Assembly (NCBI GenBank): GCA_016839365.1
Contig: JAEOUH010000008.1
Location: 1 to 57,922, forward strand
From: Candidatus Hermodarchaeota archaeon
GTDB lineage: Archaea > Asgardarchaeota > Hermodarchaeia > Hermodarchaeales > Hermodarchaeaceae
Reading direction: 5' to 3'
DNA: 57,922 nt
A program made the translations under genes and the position numbers. Numbering within the stretch: position 1 is the stretch's first letter; the number at the start of each line of letters is the position of its first letter. A model generated the notes under the pieces. That model did no database searches. It saw only the letters and a program-made list of their open reading frames with translations, and was not told the DNA's origin. Of the stretch, positions 1-8,909 are shown piece by piece.

Positions 1-2
1 AC

Positions 3-929
3 GTTGAAATCATGGGCACGGAAACTCATGCTCCATTCATCTCTGCACCCTATGATTATCTCATACGTGATACTGTTTCCATCACCCTCACCAGCAACAC
101 GACACAAGCCTTTATCGGTGAATCCCTCATCATCGAAGTGCTTGTGACCACATCTACTTCAGACTATCCCAATGGCACTGCCTCCATATACTGGGATGGA
201 GCCTGGAAACAGGATATCCTTATCACTCAAGGAACCAGCACCATACTCCTTTCAACCTCATACTCTGAGTTGGCTGGAGAGCATTTGGTTATAGTACGCT
301 TTGGACACTTGGATACTCCAGATTTCTATTCAGAAACCTCAGCAGCAATTCAGGTCACTTTGCAAGGCATCATCACACCCAACCTTACACTAGCCATCAA
401 TCCACTCGAGGTCGATGATGCCTTTCTCCAACCCACTTTAGAAATCGTCATACAACTCTCTTACCGTAATGGCTCATCCTCATATGGGCTGTTAGCAAAT
501 CTCTCAATCCACATGTATTCCCAGGAAGGAAGCCTGCTAGCGGAATTTATAATCCCAACTAACATTTCAGGAATTGGCCAATTAACTATCATGACTCCCT
601 TACCGGGGCTCTATTCTGTAACGGTGTATTTTGCAGGCCAACGTGGGTTCACTCCTACCTCAGCCACCACTCCCTTTCTAGTGCGTCTCCCTCACAATCC
701 TGTAGGAGGCATCTTTTCCCCTCTCTTTCTGAGTTCACTAGCAGTAATGATTCTCGGTCTCAGTATTGGGGGTCTTCTATTCAAACGCTTACGGAAGCGT
801 CTCAATTCCTTCCTGGAACGCCTGCAACCCATTCAGGATGGATCCGTGTGTTTGATGGATGAAATTGTAGAAGACATTAACCAACCCCCAAGTGACTCCC
901 ATAATGTATCTGATTTAGGTGACAACTAG
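3..929 (+). CDS. Membrane-anchored surface protein with Ig-like domains (5' end outside window)
   Basis: The frame is open to the left window edge, so the true N-terminus and any signal peptide are missing; an ATG at 12 has no clear ribosome site. Counted from that ATG, about 230 residues are Ser/Thr/Pro-rich with alternating hydrophobics and several N-x-S/T sites, and read as two beta-sandwich units (about 20-118 and 125-225). A single membrane segment (about 235-257) is followed by a basic stop-transfer patch (KRLRKRL) and a tail of about 45 residues, presumably cytoplasmic. No enzymatic motif is visible. I infer an extracellular anchored protein, fold by pattern only. Its stop lies next to the start of the zinc-ribbon gene, suggesting co-transcription. 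Confidence 0.6.
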   Translation, partial: VEIMGTETHAPFISAPYDYLIRDTVSITLTSNTTQAFIGESLIIEVLVTTSTSDYPNGTASIYWDGAWKQDILITQGTSTILLSTSYSELAGEHLVIVRFGHLDTPDFYSETSAAIQVTLQGIITPNLTLAINPLEVDDAFLQPTLEIVIQLSYRNGSSSYGLLANLSIHMYSQEGSLLAEFIIPTNISGIGQLTIMTPLPGLYSVTVYFAGQRGFTPTSATTPFLVRLPHNPVGGIFSPLFLSSLAVMILGLSIGGLLFKRLRKRLNSFLERLQPIQDGSVCLMDEIVEDINQPPSDSHNVSDLGDN

Positions 930-930
930 C

Positions 931-1347
931 ATGGGACGGAATTACAAAATTATCCAATGCCCCCACTGCTCCGAGTTCATCTACATTCCCGTAGGAGCCT
1001 GGCGAAATACCTGCCCTCGATGTAACGGGAAAGTGGCCCTTCACGAGTTGCGAGGCGTTATTGTGCCCACCGTCCAAGAAGCGCAAATCCAAGTCCAAAA
1101 AAAGCAAAACACCATTAATGGTCCCATAACTCCCGCTTCGCATCTCCGACCAGTGCAACAGGTCCTCAAAATCCTTCGCTCCTATCGCACAGATTGCCCG
1201 CAATGGTTTCCAATCCATGAAATCTACCAACAGTGTATTGAAGCGGGTCTTCTCCCCAAGGAGGTACAGGATGCAATTGATGTGCTCAAAGCTGAAGGAT
1301 TTCTCGAAAAACGGGAGGACACGATCCGGGTCGTCCCCCTTAATTGA
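931..1347 (+). CDS. Zinc-ribbon plus winged-helix protein, possible transcription regulator
   Basis: 138 residues from ATG 931. I chose this start because an aggtg element (916-920) lies ten bases upstream; a GTG at 919 inside the previous gene is the alternative. A four-cysteine zinc ribbon (C10-x2-C13 and C28-x2-C31) is followed by a linker and a winged-helix-like domain at about 74-138 (helix, turn, helix, then a hairpin ending LEKREDTIRVV). The zinc ribbon plus winged helix combination is common in archaeal transcription factors, but the target is unknown. It starts one base after the stop of the surface-protein gene, so it is translated from the same message or very close to it. Confidence 0.65.
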   Translation: MGRNYKIIQCPHCSEFIYIPVGAWRNTCPRCNGKVALHELRGVIVPTVQEAQIQVQKKQNTINGPITPASHLRPVQQVLKILRSYRTDCPQWFPIHEIYQQCIEAGLLPKEVQDAIDVLKAEGFLEKREDTIRVVPLN

Positions 1348-1381
1348 TCCAACTAAAATGTAAATCTCCCATTACCCATTA

Positions 1382-1398
1382 TGTGATTTTTTTTCACA
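1382..1398 (+). terminator. T-run with flanking dyad
   Basis: TGTGA (1382-1386) and TCACA (1394-1398) flank a run of eight T, about 40 bases after the stop of the zinc-ribbon gene. Archaeal termination depends mainly on T-runs, so this is a plausible terminator; the five-pair stem with a T-loop may be incidental. Confidence 0.4.
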
Positions 1399-1468
1399 CA
1401 TTGGTTTGTAAAATATCGTTTCTTTCAATGCTAACACACCGCTACTTGCCTTGCGATCCACCATAATG

Positions 1469-1477
1469 CATATAAAG
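1469..1477 (+). promoter_or_regulatory. TATA box for the M28 peptidase gene
   Basis: The sequence catataaag lies about 37 bases upstream of ATG 1510. With the usual archaeal spacing of about 25 bases from TATA to transcript start, the leader would be only about ten bases, so the message is nearly leaderless. Confidence 0.55.
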
Positions 1478-1509
1478 AAACCAAAATTTGCCAGCACAAC
1501 GAAGAACCC

Positions 1510-4500
1510 ATGAGACGCACAAATGTCCTCACGTTAGTAATCGTAAGTCTGCTAATCAGTAGTATTGTTTCAGTGCACCCTGTCACTGAAGGTTCCTTCT
1601 CTGCGTCTCTTGCTACCCAAGATGTTTGGTCACAGACTGCGGCCCTACCCTCTCCCCGTTCCTGCTCTGTTTCTCCACCCGAATCGTCCCCTCCATCTGT
1701 TGCATATGTGGCCAACGTCTCAACTCTCGCCTACTGGCAACGCGAACTAGCGATGCGTGTGAACGAGTCGCGTCTTTTGGGTCTTCTCACTTCCCTAACA
1801 AATTTCAACAGCCGCCATCCTTTCACCAGTGATGGTAACGCATCCATTGATTTTGTCGCCTCCTATCTGATCTCTCATGGGATATCATACACTGATGATT
1901 GGTTTTCCATTCCCAAAGGGGTCTGGACTGGAACTCACTATGTGTATCAATATTACTGGACTCGCAATCTATACATCACACCATGGGGCATCAATCCGTC
2001 GGCTCACAGCCTAATCATCACTTGTCATCTTGATTCTGCACGACAAGGTCTACTCGGGATGTTACCCACGAATGCTCCTGGTGCGAATGATAACGCAGCG
2101 GGTATCGCGTCTGTGCTGGAATCATTGGATATCCTTTATCAAACTCACAGGCCAACATCGCAGTGGAATGTCCTATTTGCTTTCCTTGGAGGTGAAGAGG
2201 GTAACGGCACTCGACCCTTATATGGCTCTAACCGAGTCATCTCTCATGGACTGAATGCCCTTGGTATCAATCCCAGCACCTCCTGGGCCCTCAACATCGA
2301 TGAAATCGCTTACCAGGGGACAATCTGGCCTACCATTCTTGCCTTATATCGGTATATGACTGATGATGTTACTACCATTCAAGGCTCACTCAACGCTGTT
2401 TCGGATAATCTTGGCATTGAGCTCATCGATATGCAGCTCCCCCGTGCAGAAAACCTAGCATCAGTTCAAAGTGATTTCGGTTGGTGTATCTCCGAATGGA
2501 CACTACACACCAACAATATTCCATCCATAACCATTTCGACTAACCAATACCCCGATCCCTACAAGCATTCCCTTTATGATGGTCTCTCTCACTGCGCAAT
2601 TAGCAATGTGGTGAACACAACCAAACTCATCATAGGGCTTCTAATTGAGCTTACATTCGACCTTCCATCCACTCCTCCTGCTCTTGCAACCGAGTGGGTA
2701 CCTATTCTGTCAGCTGTCGCAAATATCACTATCACTGATTACCTGGACCCGCTCTTGCCTAAATTTCAGGCGGTTGTACTTGATCCTCTCATTAACATTG
2801 ACAATACCCTTTTGAACTACTTATCCCGCCTTTCTCAACCACTATTGATCTTGGGGAATGCAGGTGCCCAGTTTCTTCACGGAACACTTGGCCTGAGCAT
2901 CACTATGCAAGGAACCCAAATACTCGAGGTCCAGGGTCTCAAAGCCTTCCATCCCGTCATTCGAAGTCCATCTCTTCTCAAAGATCAAGCCGCCCAATTA
3001 TTCAAAAACTGTTCATCTGTGTTCGCCGTCACTCCCAGTATCGCTGGACTAGCACTGGTCAGCAACACAACGTGGACCTCCCTCAGCTTTTATCCACCAA
3101 GTCTAACTGAAATTCCTGTCCTCTTTCTCGGGGTTTCCTCCCCAGAACACTCAATCATCAGTCAAATTGCTCAACAGGGTCTAACATGGTTACTTGAAAA
3201 AACCTACACCGGCATCTGTATGGGAGTCAACCAAGCCGATCCCCCTGTAGGGAGTACGCCTCTTCTTTACGTCTTTTTGGGAGACCTTACGAACTGGACC
3301 GGCTACTCACTAGAACCCATCCACCTCAACATAACCGCTTTGGACTTCATGAAAGACTATCAGGTCATCACTAACGAAACAGGGGCAGCCCAACTCAAGT
3401 TATTCCTAACAGCACCAACCACTTACTTAGTTCACGCCCAATCCGCTTTAGGTTTGCAAGGCCTTTATCATCTCATTTCGCATCCTGTCTGTACGGCTCA
3501 CTTACAATACTCCCCCACTATACAACAAGGAGAATATCTTGCAGTCTCCTGTTACATTAATTCCTCTTGGGATACCGCCGCGACCATCAACATTAGTCTC
3601 TTTGAAGCCAACGTTGGATCCATTAACAAAACCGATCTAATCCTTGTTCCTGGCGAAAATCTTTTCCACCTCAACCTGGAAGTCCTTCCGAGCTGCCCCC
3701 CGCAGGATTATAACCTTATTCTCTATATCACCAGCCACCCGCTTACCTTGCTCATTGAACAAGTGCCCCTGATAATACAACCTGCCTTCATTCTAACATT
3801 AGCTGCTGCTCCAGATCAGACTCTACAAAATCAACCCTTTCTTGTCACAGTCAATCTCACTAACCTGGGAACACAAACACGGGCATTCGACATCGTCGCA
3901 GAGCCAAATTTCTGGGGATTCACACAAGTCATCGTTCAAAGCAACGAAACTCGGTCAATCACTTTCCAAATCCAATATCTACCTGTAGCCGTTACTGATA
4001 CCGGAGTCCATCTACTATCCCTTTGCCTCCTGTCAAATAACCACCATATCCTCTCAGTGGAACATCCGCTCTTCGTTGGGTACTCGTCGATGAACCTCAT
4101 CCTCAACCTCCTACCACCAGCCTTCCTCGTCGGCCTATGTGTACTTGGCATCATTTGGATGCGTAATGGGAAACGTCGCCAACAACAATCAGACTCTGTT
4201 CCGCCTGAGCTGCACCTCCCAGGGACAGATGAAGTTCAGATCCACTGGGGTAGTCAGGAGGGGGAAACTCAGCACCAACGGATTCCACTTAATACCGAAG
4301 TCAAACGACAGCTAGCCCAAATCATCCAGCGGCTTGGATTAACCACTACCAGTGCAAATCGCAATTCGAATGACCGAGTAGTGCTTGCTTGGGAGAAACA
4401 GGGGCAAGAGCTACACATTGTCCTTCAAGGCGAAAATCGACAGCTCATTCAGCAACTTCTCACACTCCTTTCTGAATCCACCATACCAGCTAACCAAGAG

Positions 4501-4521
4501 GGAGAACTACATCCTTCTTGA
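1510..4521 (+). CDS. Secreted, membrane-anchored M28-family metallopeptidase
   Basis: 1003 residues. The N-terminus (MRRTNVLTLVIVSLLISS) is a signal peptide. The M28 zinc-peptidase domain carries the full ligand set: H173-x-D175 (TCHLDSA), D194 (GANDNAAG), the E229-E230 pair (FLGGEEGNG), D264 (NIDEIA) and H353 (YKHSLYD). A long, probably beta-rich ectodomain follows (about 390-860), then a membrane segment near 862-882 and a cytoplasmic tail of about 120 residues with a compact-looking end. M28 enzymes are aminopeptidases or carboxypeptidases; I infer extracellular peptide digestion at the cell surface. The tail is unusually long for a simple anchor and might bind a cytoplasmic partner. The start is supported by the TATA box just upstream. 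Confidence 0.88.
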   Translation: MRRTNVLTLVIVSLLISSIVSVHPVTEGSFSASLATQDVWSQTAALPSPRSCSVSPPESSPPSVAYVANVSTLAYWQRELAMRVNESRLLGLLTSLTNFNSRHPFTSDGNASIDFVASYLISHGISYTDDWFSIPKGVWTGTHYVYQYYWTRNLYITPWGINPSAHSLIITCHLDSARQGLLGMLPTNAPGANDNAAGIASVLESLDILYQTHRPTSQWNVLFAFLGGEEGNGTRPLYGSNRVISHGLNALGINPSTSWALNIDEIAYQGTIWPTILALYRYMTDDVTTIQGSLNAVSDNLGIELIDMQLPRAENLASVQSDFGWCISEWTLHTNNIPSITISTNQYPDPYKHSLYDGLSHCAISNVVNTTKLIIGLLIELTFDLPSTPPALATEWVPILSAVANITITDYLDPLLPKFQAVVLDPLINIDNTLLNYLSRLSQPLLILGNAGAQFLHGTLGLSITMQGTQILEVQGLKAFHPVIRSPSLLKDQAAQLFKNCSSVFAVTPSIAGLALVSNTTWTSLSFYPPSLTEIPVLFLGVSSPEHSIISQIAQQGLTWLLEKTYTGICMGVNQADPPVGSTPLLYVFLGDLTNWTGYSLEPIHLNITALDFMKDYQVITNETGAAQLKLFLTAPTTYLVHAQSALGLQGLYHLISHPVCTAHLQYSPTIQQGEYLAVSCYINSSWDTAATINISLFEANVGSINKTDLILVPGENLFHLNLEVLPSCPPQDYNLILYITSHPLTLLIEQVPLIIQPAFILTLAAAPDQTLQNQPFLVTVNLTNLGTQTRAFDIVAEPNFWGFTQVIVQSNETRSITFQIQYLPVAVTDTGVHLLSLCLLSNNHHILSVEHPLFVGYSSMNLILNLLPPAFLVGLCVLGIIWMRNGKRRQQQSDSVPPELHLPGTDEVQIHWGSQEGETQHQRIPLNTEVKRQLAQIIQRLGLTTTSANRNSNDRVVLAWEKQGQELHIVLQGENRQLIQQLLTLLSESTIPANQEGELHPS

Positions 4522-4774
4522 CCAATACTTGAGCATCTCTGTCCTCGCTCTCTTCCCTCTCACTCATACCACTCTTTAAGTAAATATGAATGGGTGCAAT
4601 ACAAAAATCCAAACCGAAACTTCAACTCATCAGCCACGAATGCTTAATGTTTATACCTCCTTAGTATTAATTCACCCAGTTCTCCCCAATCTTAGCTCCA
4701 ACTAAACGCCAAGTTACGAAACTTCTTATGGCTTTGACGACAAGCTACACTTAACAAACCGTTGAGGGTTACAG

Positions 4775-5713
4775 TTGAGCACCACCCGATTAGGCCGTGT
4801 TGCAAAGGAAGCCTTGTTGCTTATCCGAAAGTTCATGAGCCAAGGAGACTTTAAACGCGCATCCGATGCTGCACTCAAAGCCGCTGAAGCCTTCAAGGAA
4901 ATAGCAAAACATTCTACTGGTTCCTCATCAAAGCTCGCCTATCGACGAGCAAGGACCCTTGTCGAAATCACCAAAGCCCTACGCCACGAAGAACCTCTCC
5001 CCATGCATCTAGTCGATGCCTTGGATAGCTTCTTCCCCGATGAGCAAGAACCAACAATATCTGCACCGGCCACCGATGATGAAGTTCCAGTTCCAAGTGA
5101 GGATCTCCACGAAGAACTGAAAACAGACGGCACCGAGGAACCTCCATCAGAATACCCAGAAGGGATTCGTTCAACATATCATCAACTCCTCAACGGCATC
5201 TCCATTGCCTGCACCCTTGTCGAGATGTTGGAACGCGCCTACCAAAGTATCCGAATCATGGTCCAAAACTTCACCGATGTCAAAACTATCACGGTGGGCA
5301 CCGAGTCCTGTGAAGTAAACTTACTCGACCGGTTGATCACAAAATCCAAGGAAGGCGTTAAAATTCGCATTATAATTCGGGAACCCGAAGCCTTCGGTGG
5401 CGCAGCTACACACTTTCAAGAAGCAGTCGAGACGCTACTCAATGATGCTCCTGCGATTGAGATATTGGTCTGTGCCCAAATGCATATCAAATCCGTTATC
5501 ATCGATGAATCTGAAGTCCTAGAAGGAAGTGCCAACTTCACCAATAAAGGTCTCTCAGGGATTGGGGAACAAGCCACATGGACCAATAACTCGGAATTCG
5601 TCAATCAGTTCATCGAACGGTTTGACCACTATTGGGTGCACCAAAGCTCCGAGTGTACAACCTGCAAGAACCGCACTTGTGAAGTCCATCCACTGACCCG
5701 ACGCACGCCCTAA
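4775..5713 (+). CDS. MIT-like helical domain plus phospholipase-D-like domain and zinc knuckle
   Basis: 312 residues from a TTG at 4775, chosen because gaggg (4764-4768) precedes it. Residues 1-70 form a three-helix unit (AKEALLLIRKF, FKRASDAALKAAEAF, LAYRRARTLVEITKAL) resembling MIT/TPR-like domains. An acidic, Pro-rich linker spans about 85-128. The C-terminal part is PLD-like with one perfect H-x-K-x4-D-x6-G-S-x-N motif: H237, K239, D244, G251, S252, N254. One motif per chain implies a dimer, as in Nuc-type enzymes. A terminal C294-x2-C297-x4-C302-x2-H305 looks like a zinc knuckle. Substrate (phospholipid or nucleic acid) is unknown. MIT next to PLD recalls eukaryotic MITD1, though MITD1 lacks a working HKD motif; that link is inference. 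Confidence 0.72.
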   Translation: MSTTRLGRVAKEALLLIRKFMSQGDFKRASDAALKAAEAFKEIAKHSTGSSSKLAYRRARTLVEITKALRHEEPLPMHLVDALDSFFPDEQEPTISAPATDDEVPVPSEDLHEELKTDGTEEPPSEYPEGIRSTYHQLLNGISIACTLVEMLERAYQSIRIMVQNFTDVKTITVGTESCEVNLLDRLITKSKEGVKIRIIIREPEAFGGAATHFQEAVETLLNDAPAIEILVCAQMHIKSVIIDESEVLEGSANFTNKGLSGIGEQATWTNNSEFVNQFIERFDHYWVHQSSECTTCKNRTCEVHPLTRRTP

Positions 5714-6025
5714 ACAGTCACTAACTTGGTCCTTACTGTTGGATGGTGATAATGATATTTGACGAACTTTTTTCCATATGAAAGAATTATCAGCGGTTTA
5801 TTGCCAATACCAATTGGATAACTAATTCAAAGCCATCTAAGAGCTTATTTTAATCGAAAATCTGCGGAAAACGCTTTAAACCCAGCTTAGCGCATAAATA
5901 AATTCAAAAAACCACAATAACACGATTTAGAATCTTTATTCCCACTCCCTTCGTGGACTTTAAATAAGAAACAAGGACTTTTCCCTGTTTCAAGGGCAAC
6001 CGCCGAGTAGGGGGCGAATCAAAGC
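5714..6025. other. Gene-free interval of 312 bases
   Basis: I see no open frame with a ribosome site and no hairpin. The first 240 bases are AT-rich and featureless to me; the last 70 hold the promoter and ribosome site of the downstream regulator gene. Confidence 0.5.
5958..5968 (+). promoter_or_regulatory. TATA box for the large HTH regulator gene
   Basis: The sequence ctttaaataag, preceded by a GC-richer stretch, lies about 60 bases before the TTG at 6026. A G-rich ribosome site (gggggcga, near 6010-6017) lies eight to nine bases before that TTG. Confidence 0.55.
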
Positions 6026-7786
6026 TTGGCGTCCACGGCACGTACACAACATGAGAAAGAAGCACTCAGTACAAATCAGCGCCGCTATTATCGGCAAGAG
6101 ATCCTAAAGCAACTCAAAGGGATTCAAGCCGACATCACCCAGTTGACAGACCGTACGCCACCGCTCCCTGAACAGATCTTATTTTATGGTGATGATGCTC
6201 TCACGAGCCCAAGCTTTTGTGGGTCTTATGAGGATAGGAAATTCCGTGTGGCCAGTCAACTTCTTACTCGCCCCTTACTACTTGAAAGCGTGCTCTACCG
6301 GGAGATGTTTACCACTCTACTACCACCACTGGTACGGGCGGTGCCAGAAAGTGGTGATTTGGGTATCCTGTGTGCGTTCCAGCACACCTCTGAAGAACAT
6401 CATGAGCAACTCCTTCGATTGTGGCAAGTGGTTTCCCCTCGACGATTCTATGGCGACATTGATTATAACGCACCGCTCGCTTTTCCGGTCTTCAACCAAG
6501 TCACTCAAGGCACCTTTCTTCGTCGAGTGCTCCCGTTCTTCGACGAACTAGAACCTGCCATGACACCCATGGATTCACGTGAATATGTTGACCTCCTTGA
6601 AACTTTCATGCTGAACTATGCTTCACCCCTCAATGAGCAGGAGCTCCGTGTCCTGCATCTAATTCAAGAAAATCCCACTCTATCTCTCCGTCAGCTGCAA
6701 AAGCAGTCCCATCTCTCATTGGGCACCTTAAGCAATTACCTAGCTAGTTTTCGTGAGAAACTGCTGTTCTCAAAATTCTATCGAGTAAATTATCCGAGGA
6801 TACGCTTGAACCACGTGGCAGTTCTAGCCTACCCAGCACCTGGCAGTCGTGTGCGACGATACCTTGAGCAATGTCCCTATCTACGGAAAATCCATCGATT
6901 CGGTGGGGCGGGAGCTCCATATCTTCTTAGTTATACTCTTCCTCGCTTACGCCTTCGACGCCTCCAGGAATGGCTCCAAGAACTCGTCGCAATGGGTCAT
7001 TTTCTCCGTTATCGCTTCTATCCCCTAAGCGGTGTATTCAACGGGTATAATTTCCGAAGCTATCTTGCCCATGACTCAAATATCCCATTGGCAGAGCGCT
7101 TCCGGTGGGTGGCTTGGGTTCGCTACTTGCGTAATGTGCTGATTCGAGATGGCTACGGAGAAATCTTGCCTCAACCCTATTTCTATGAGTATAGTGAACC
7201 CAACTCAGAACCAGCTGACTTGGATTCGTTGGATTATCAACTGCTTGCCCACATCACCCCCGAGAATTCTGCAGAGGATTTGGGGATGCTTCTGGGTGAA
7301 TCTACCCATATAATTCGTCGGCGTATAAAATCCCTTTTCACACAACAGGTGCTGTTTGACCGGCCTGATCTCAGTATACACCACCTAGGGCTCAATGAGA
7401 CCCTATTCATTATCTTGGAAGGTAGTGATGTGACAGTCCAAAACTTTCTTGCTGGTTGTCGTGAAGCACCTCTCTATGGAGGCTCAATATTTCATCATCC
7501 CACTCCAGGATGTATCGTAGCCTTTGGCTTACCTACAGGATTAGCCCTAAGAGTGGGACGGGAACTCAACCATCTCTTTATAGAACAAAACGAGTTTGAC
7601 GCCGCGGTCTTCTATGGGAGCGGCGCTAAGGACTTTATCCCGACAAAGGTTCGTCAACGTTGTCAATTCGATTCTGAGAAGGAACAATGGCAATGGTTCC
7701 GGGAATACTTCCCAACAGCTTTCGACCACGTAGAATCTCATCCTCGTGAATTGCAGGACCCAGACCCAATCCACTTTACACGCTAA
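6026..7786 (+). CDS. Large two-HTH transcription-regulator-like protein
   Basis: 586 residues from TTG 6026, supported by gggggcga just upstream. Two winged-helix segments are visible: about 201-255 (NEQELRVLHLIQENP, then LSLGTLSNYLASFREKL) and about 398-450 (DYQLLAHITPENS, then STHIIRRRIKSLF). Each is followed by an alpha/beta region of about 100-140 residues, the layout of an Lrp/AsnC-type HTH plus effector domain used twice. The N-terminal 200 residues are helical and unassigned. It shares this plan with the 678-residue minus-strand gene at 46.7-48.7 kb, so they look like members of one expanded family. DNA binding is inferred; ligand and targets are unknown. Confidence 0.55.
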   Translation: MASTARTQHEKEALSTNQRRYYRQEILKQLKGIQADITQLTDRTPPLPEQILFYGDDALTSPSFCGSYEDRKFRVASQLLTRPLLLESVLYREMFTTLLPPLVRAVPESGDLGILCAFQHTSEEHHEQLLRLWQVVSPRRFYGDIDYNAPLAFPVFNQVTQGTFLRRVLPFFDELEPAMTPMDSREYVDLLETFMLNYASPLNEQELRVLHLIQENPTLSLRQLQKQSHLSLGTLSNYLASFREKLLFSKFYRVNYPRIRLNHVAVLAYPAPGSRVRRYLEQCPYLRKIHRFGGAGAPYLLSYTLPRLRLRRLQEWLQELVAMGHFLRYRFYPLSGVFNGYNFRSYLAHDSNIPLAERFRWVAWVRYLRNVLIRDGYGEILPQPYFYEYSEPNSEPADLDSLDYQLLAHITPENSAEDLGMLLGESTHIIRRRIKSLFTQQVLFDRPDLSIHHLGLNETLFIILEGSDVTVQNFLAGCREAPLYGGSIFHHPTPGCIVAFGLPTGLALRVGRELNHLFIEQNEFDAAVFYGSGAKDFIPTKVRQRCQFDSEKEQWQWFREYFPTAFDHVESHPRELQDPDPIHFTR

Positions 7787-7806
7787 CCGAAACGCAGGAG
7801 AAAAAA

Positions 7807-8142
7807 ATGAAGGAAACCTATAATCCCCCCAACGGTCCAGCACTTCTTAAATCGGACAAGCTTGTGAAACAGCCAAAACGGCGTGGACCCGGTCGAGGAA
7901 TTGGAGAAAAGCGACTTACAGAGGAAAGGTTGAATGAGCTCTCCACGCTCTTTCACAACCTTGAGCATATACATGCAATCCTTGTCCAGGAGGGGCATTC
8001 GATTATCAATGAGAGTGGCTCAATGCTTTCCTCTGGGTCCCATCAAAACCTTGATCAAATGCTTGTGCTCCTTGAGGATTTTCTTTGGATTCTCAATTGT
8101 GCTTTAGCGAAAAACGGTGGAAATCCTCGGCTTCTCAAATGA
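7807..8142 (+). CDS. Small basic protein of unknown function
   Basis: 111 residues starting at ATG 7807 with aggag four to nine bases before it. The N-terminal 40 residues are basic and Gly/Pro-rich (KQPKRRGPGRGIGEKR) and probably disordered; the rest is helical (RLNELSTLFHNLEHIHAIL, LDQMLVLLEDFLWILNCAL). I do not recognise it. It follows the HTH regulator by 20 bases and is probably in the same operon. Its stop overlaps the stop of the convergent nuclease gene by eight bases. Confidence 0.6.
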   Translation: MKETYNPPNGPALLKSDKLVKQPKRRGPGRGIGEKRLTEERLNELSTLFHNLEHIHAILVQEGHSIINESGSMLSSGSHQNLDQMLVLLEDFLWILNCALAKNGGNPRLLK

Positions 8143-8863
8143 GTCGGGTCTGCCGACTAGAACTAGGCTGCACAACTCGCAGCGAATCGCGCTGTCGGTC
8201 ATATTCGAGTAAGAATGCATTGAAGAGGGGTGCAGGGATAATTGGAACTCGGTCGTGAAACAGGATGTCTTCACTCATCATGGTTACCATCAATGGAATT
8301 AAGACTGGATGTTCTGTGTCAAGGCAACCAAGATCTGCTTGAAATCGAGCGAAGTTGTCAGCTAATACTTGTGTACGATGAAGCTGTTCTTCAGCGGCCG
8401 TTCGAAGGCTTGACGCTTTCCCTAACCTCACGCCATATTGTTTGCAATCAATGCATAGCAAAACTGACTGACGATGTGCAACAATATCGATCTCGAATCG
8501 GCGATTCGTTGAGAATCGAAACCTTTGTAGAACCGTGAAATCGTGAAAGGTCAGAACATGGGCAACAAATTCTTCGAATTCTTGCCAAGTCAATGCGGTA
8601 AGTACAGGACGGTTGGGTTCTCCTAATTGCAATGCACGGATGGCAACTCGAATTTTAGCATATCCTGGGAAATTCAAACGGTTTCCATCCTTCTTCAGCA
8701 GCTGGGCTGATTCAAGGGAACTAAGAAATGTTACATCCTGGACACTTTCGGGGAGGTGGTTGGATTGAAATGACGATTCTCCTTTCGTTGCAACCAGAAG
8801 GCTCCGGAGTTGAAATCCGTTTGTGAACGAGGAGAGCACCCACTCTTCGTCATTCATTGACAT
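8135..8863 (-). CDS. PD-(D/E)xK (Mrr-type) nuclease-like protein
   Basis: About 242 residues from ATG 8863; a TTG at 8869 and an ATG at 8857 are alternatives, none with a strong ribosome site. Numbered from the TTG, the N-terminal ~90 residues look like a winged-helix or helical domain and the C-terminal part is a restriction-endonuclease fold: WQEFEEFV (E97), then RFEIDIVA (E126, D128) and CIDCKQY (D141-x-K143), followed by helix SSLRTAAEEQLHRTQVL. This matches the Mrr_cat/archaeal Holliday-resolvase pattern. It could be a modification-dependent restriction enzyme or a repair nuclease; no methyltransferase partner is next to it. It converges on and overlaps the small basic gene. Confidence 0.68.
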   Translation of the reverse strand: MSMNDEEWVLSSFTNGFQLRSLLVATKGESSFQSNHLPESVQDVTFLSSLESAQLLKKDGNRLNFPGYAKIRVAIRALQLGEPNRPVLTALTWQEFEEFVAHVLTFHDFTVLQRFRFSTNRRFEIDIVAHRQSVLLCIDCKQYGVRLGKASSLRTAAEEQLHRTQVLADNFARFQADLGCLDTEHPVLIPLMVTMMSEDILFHDRVPIIPAPLFNAFLLEYDRQRDSLRVVQPSSSRQTRLI

Positions 8864-8909
8864 CAGCAATCATCCCAGACCTTCCATAAAATACGAGAAA
8901 CCTGTAAGA

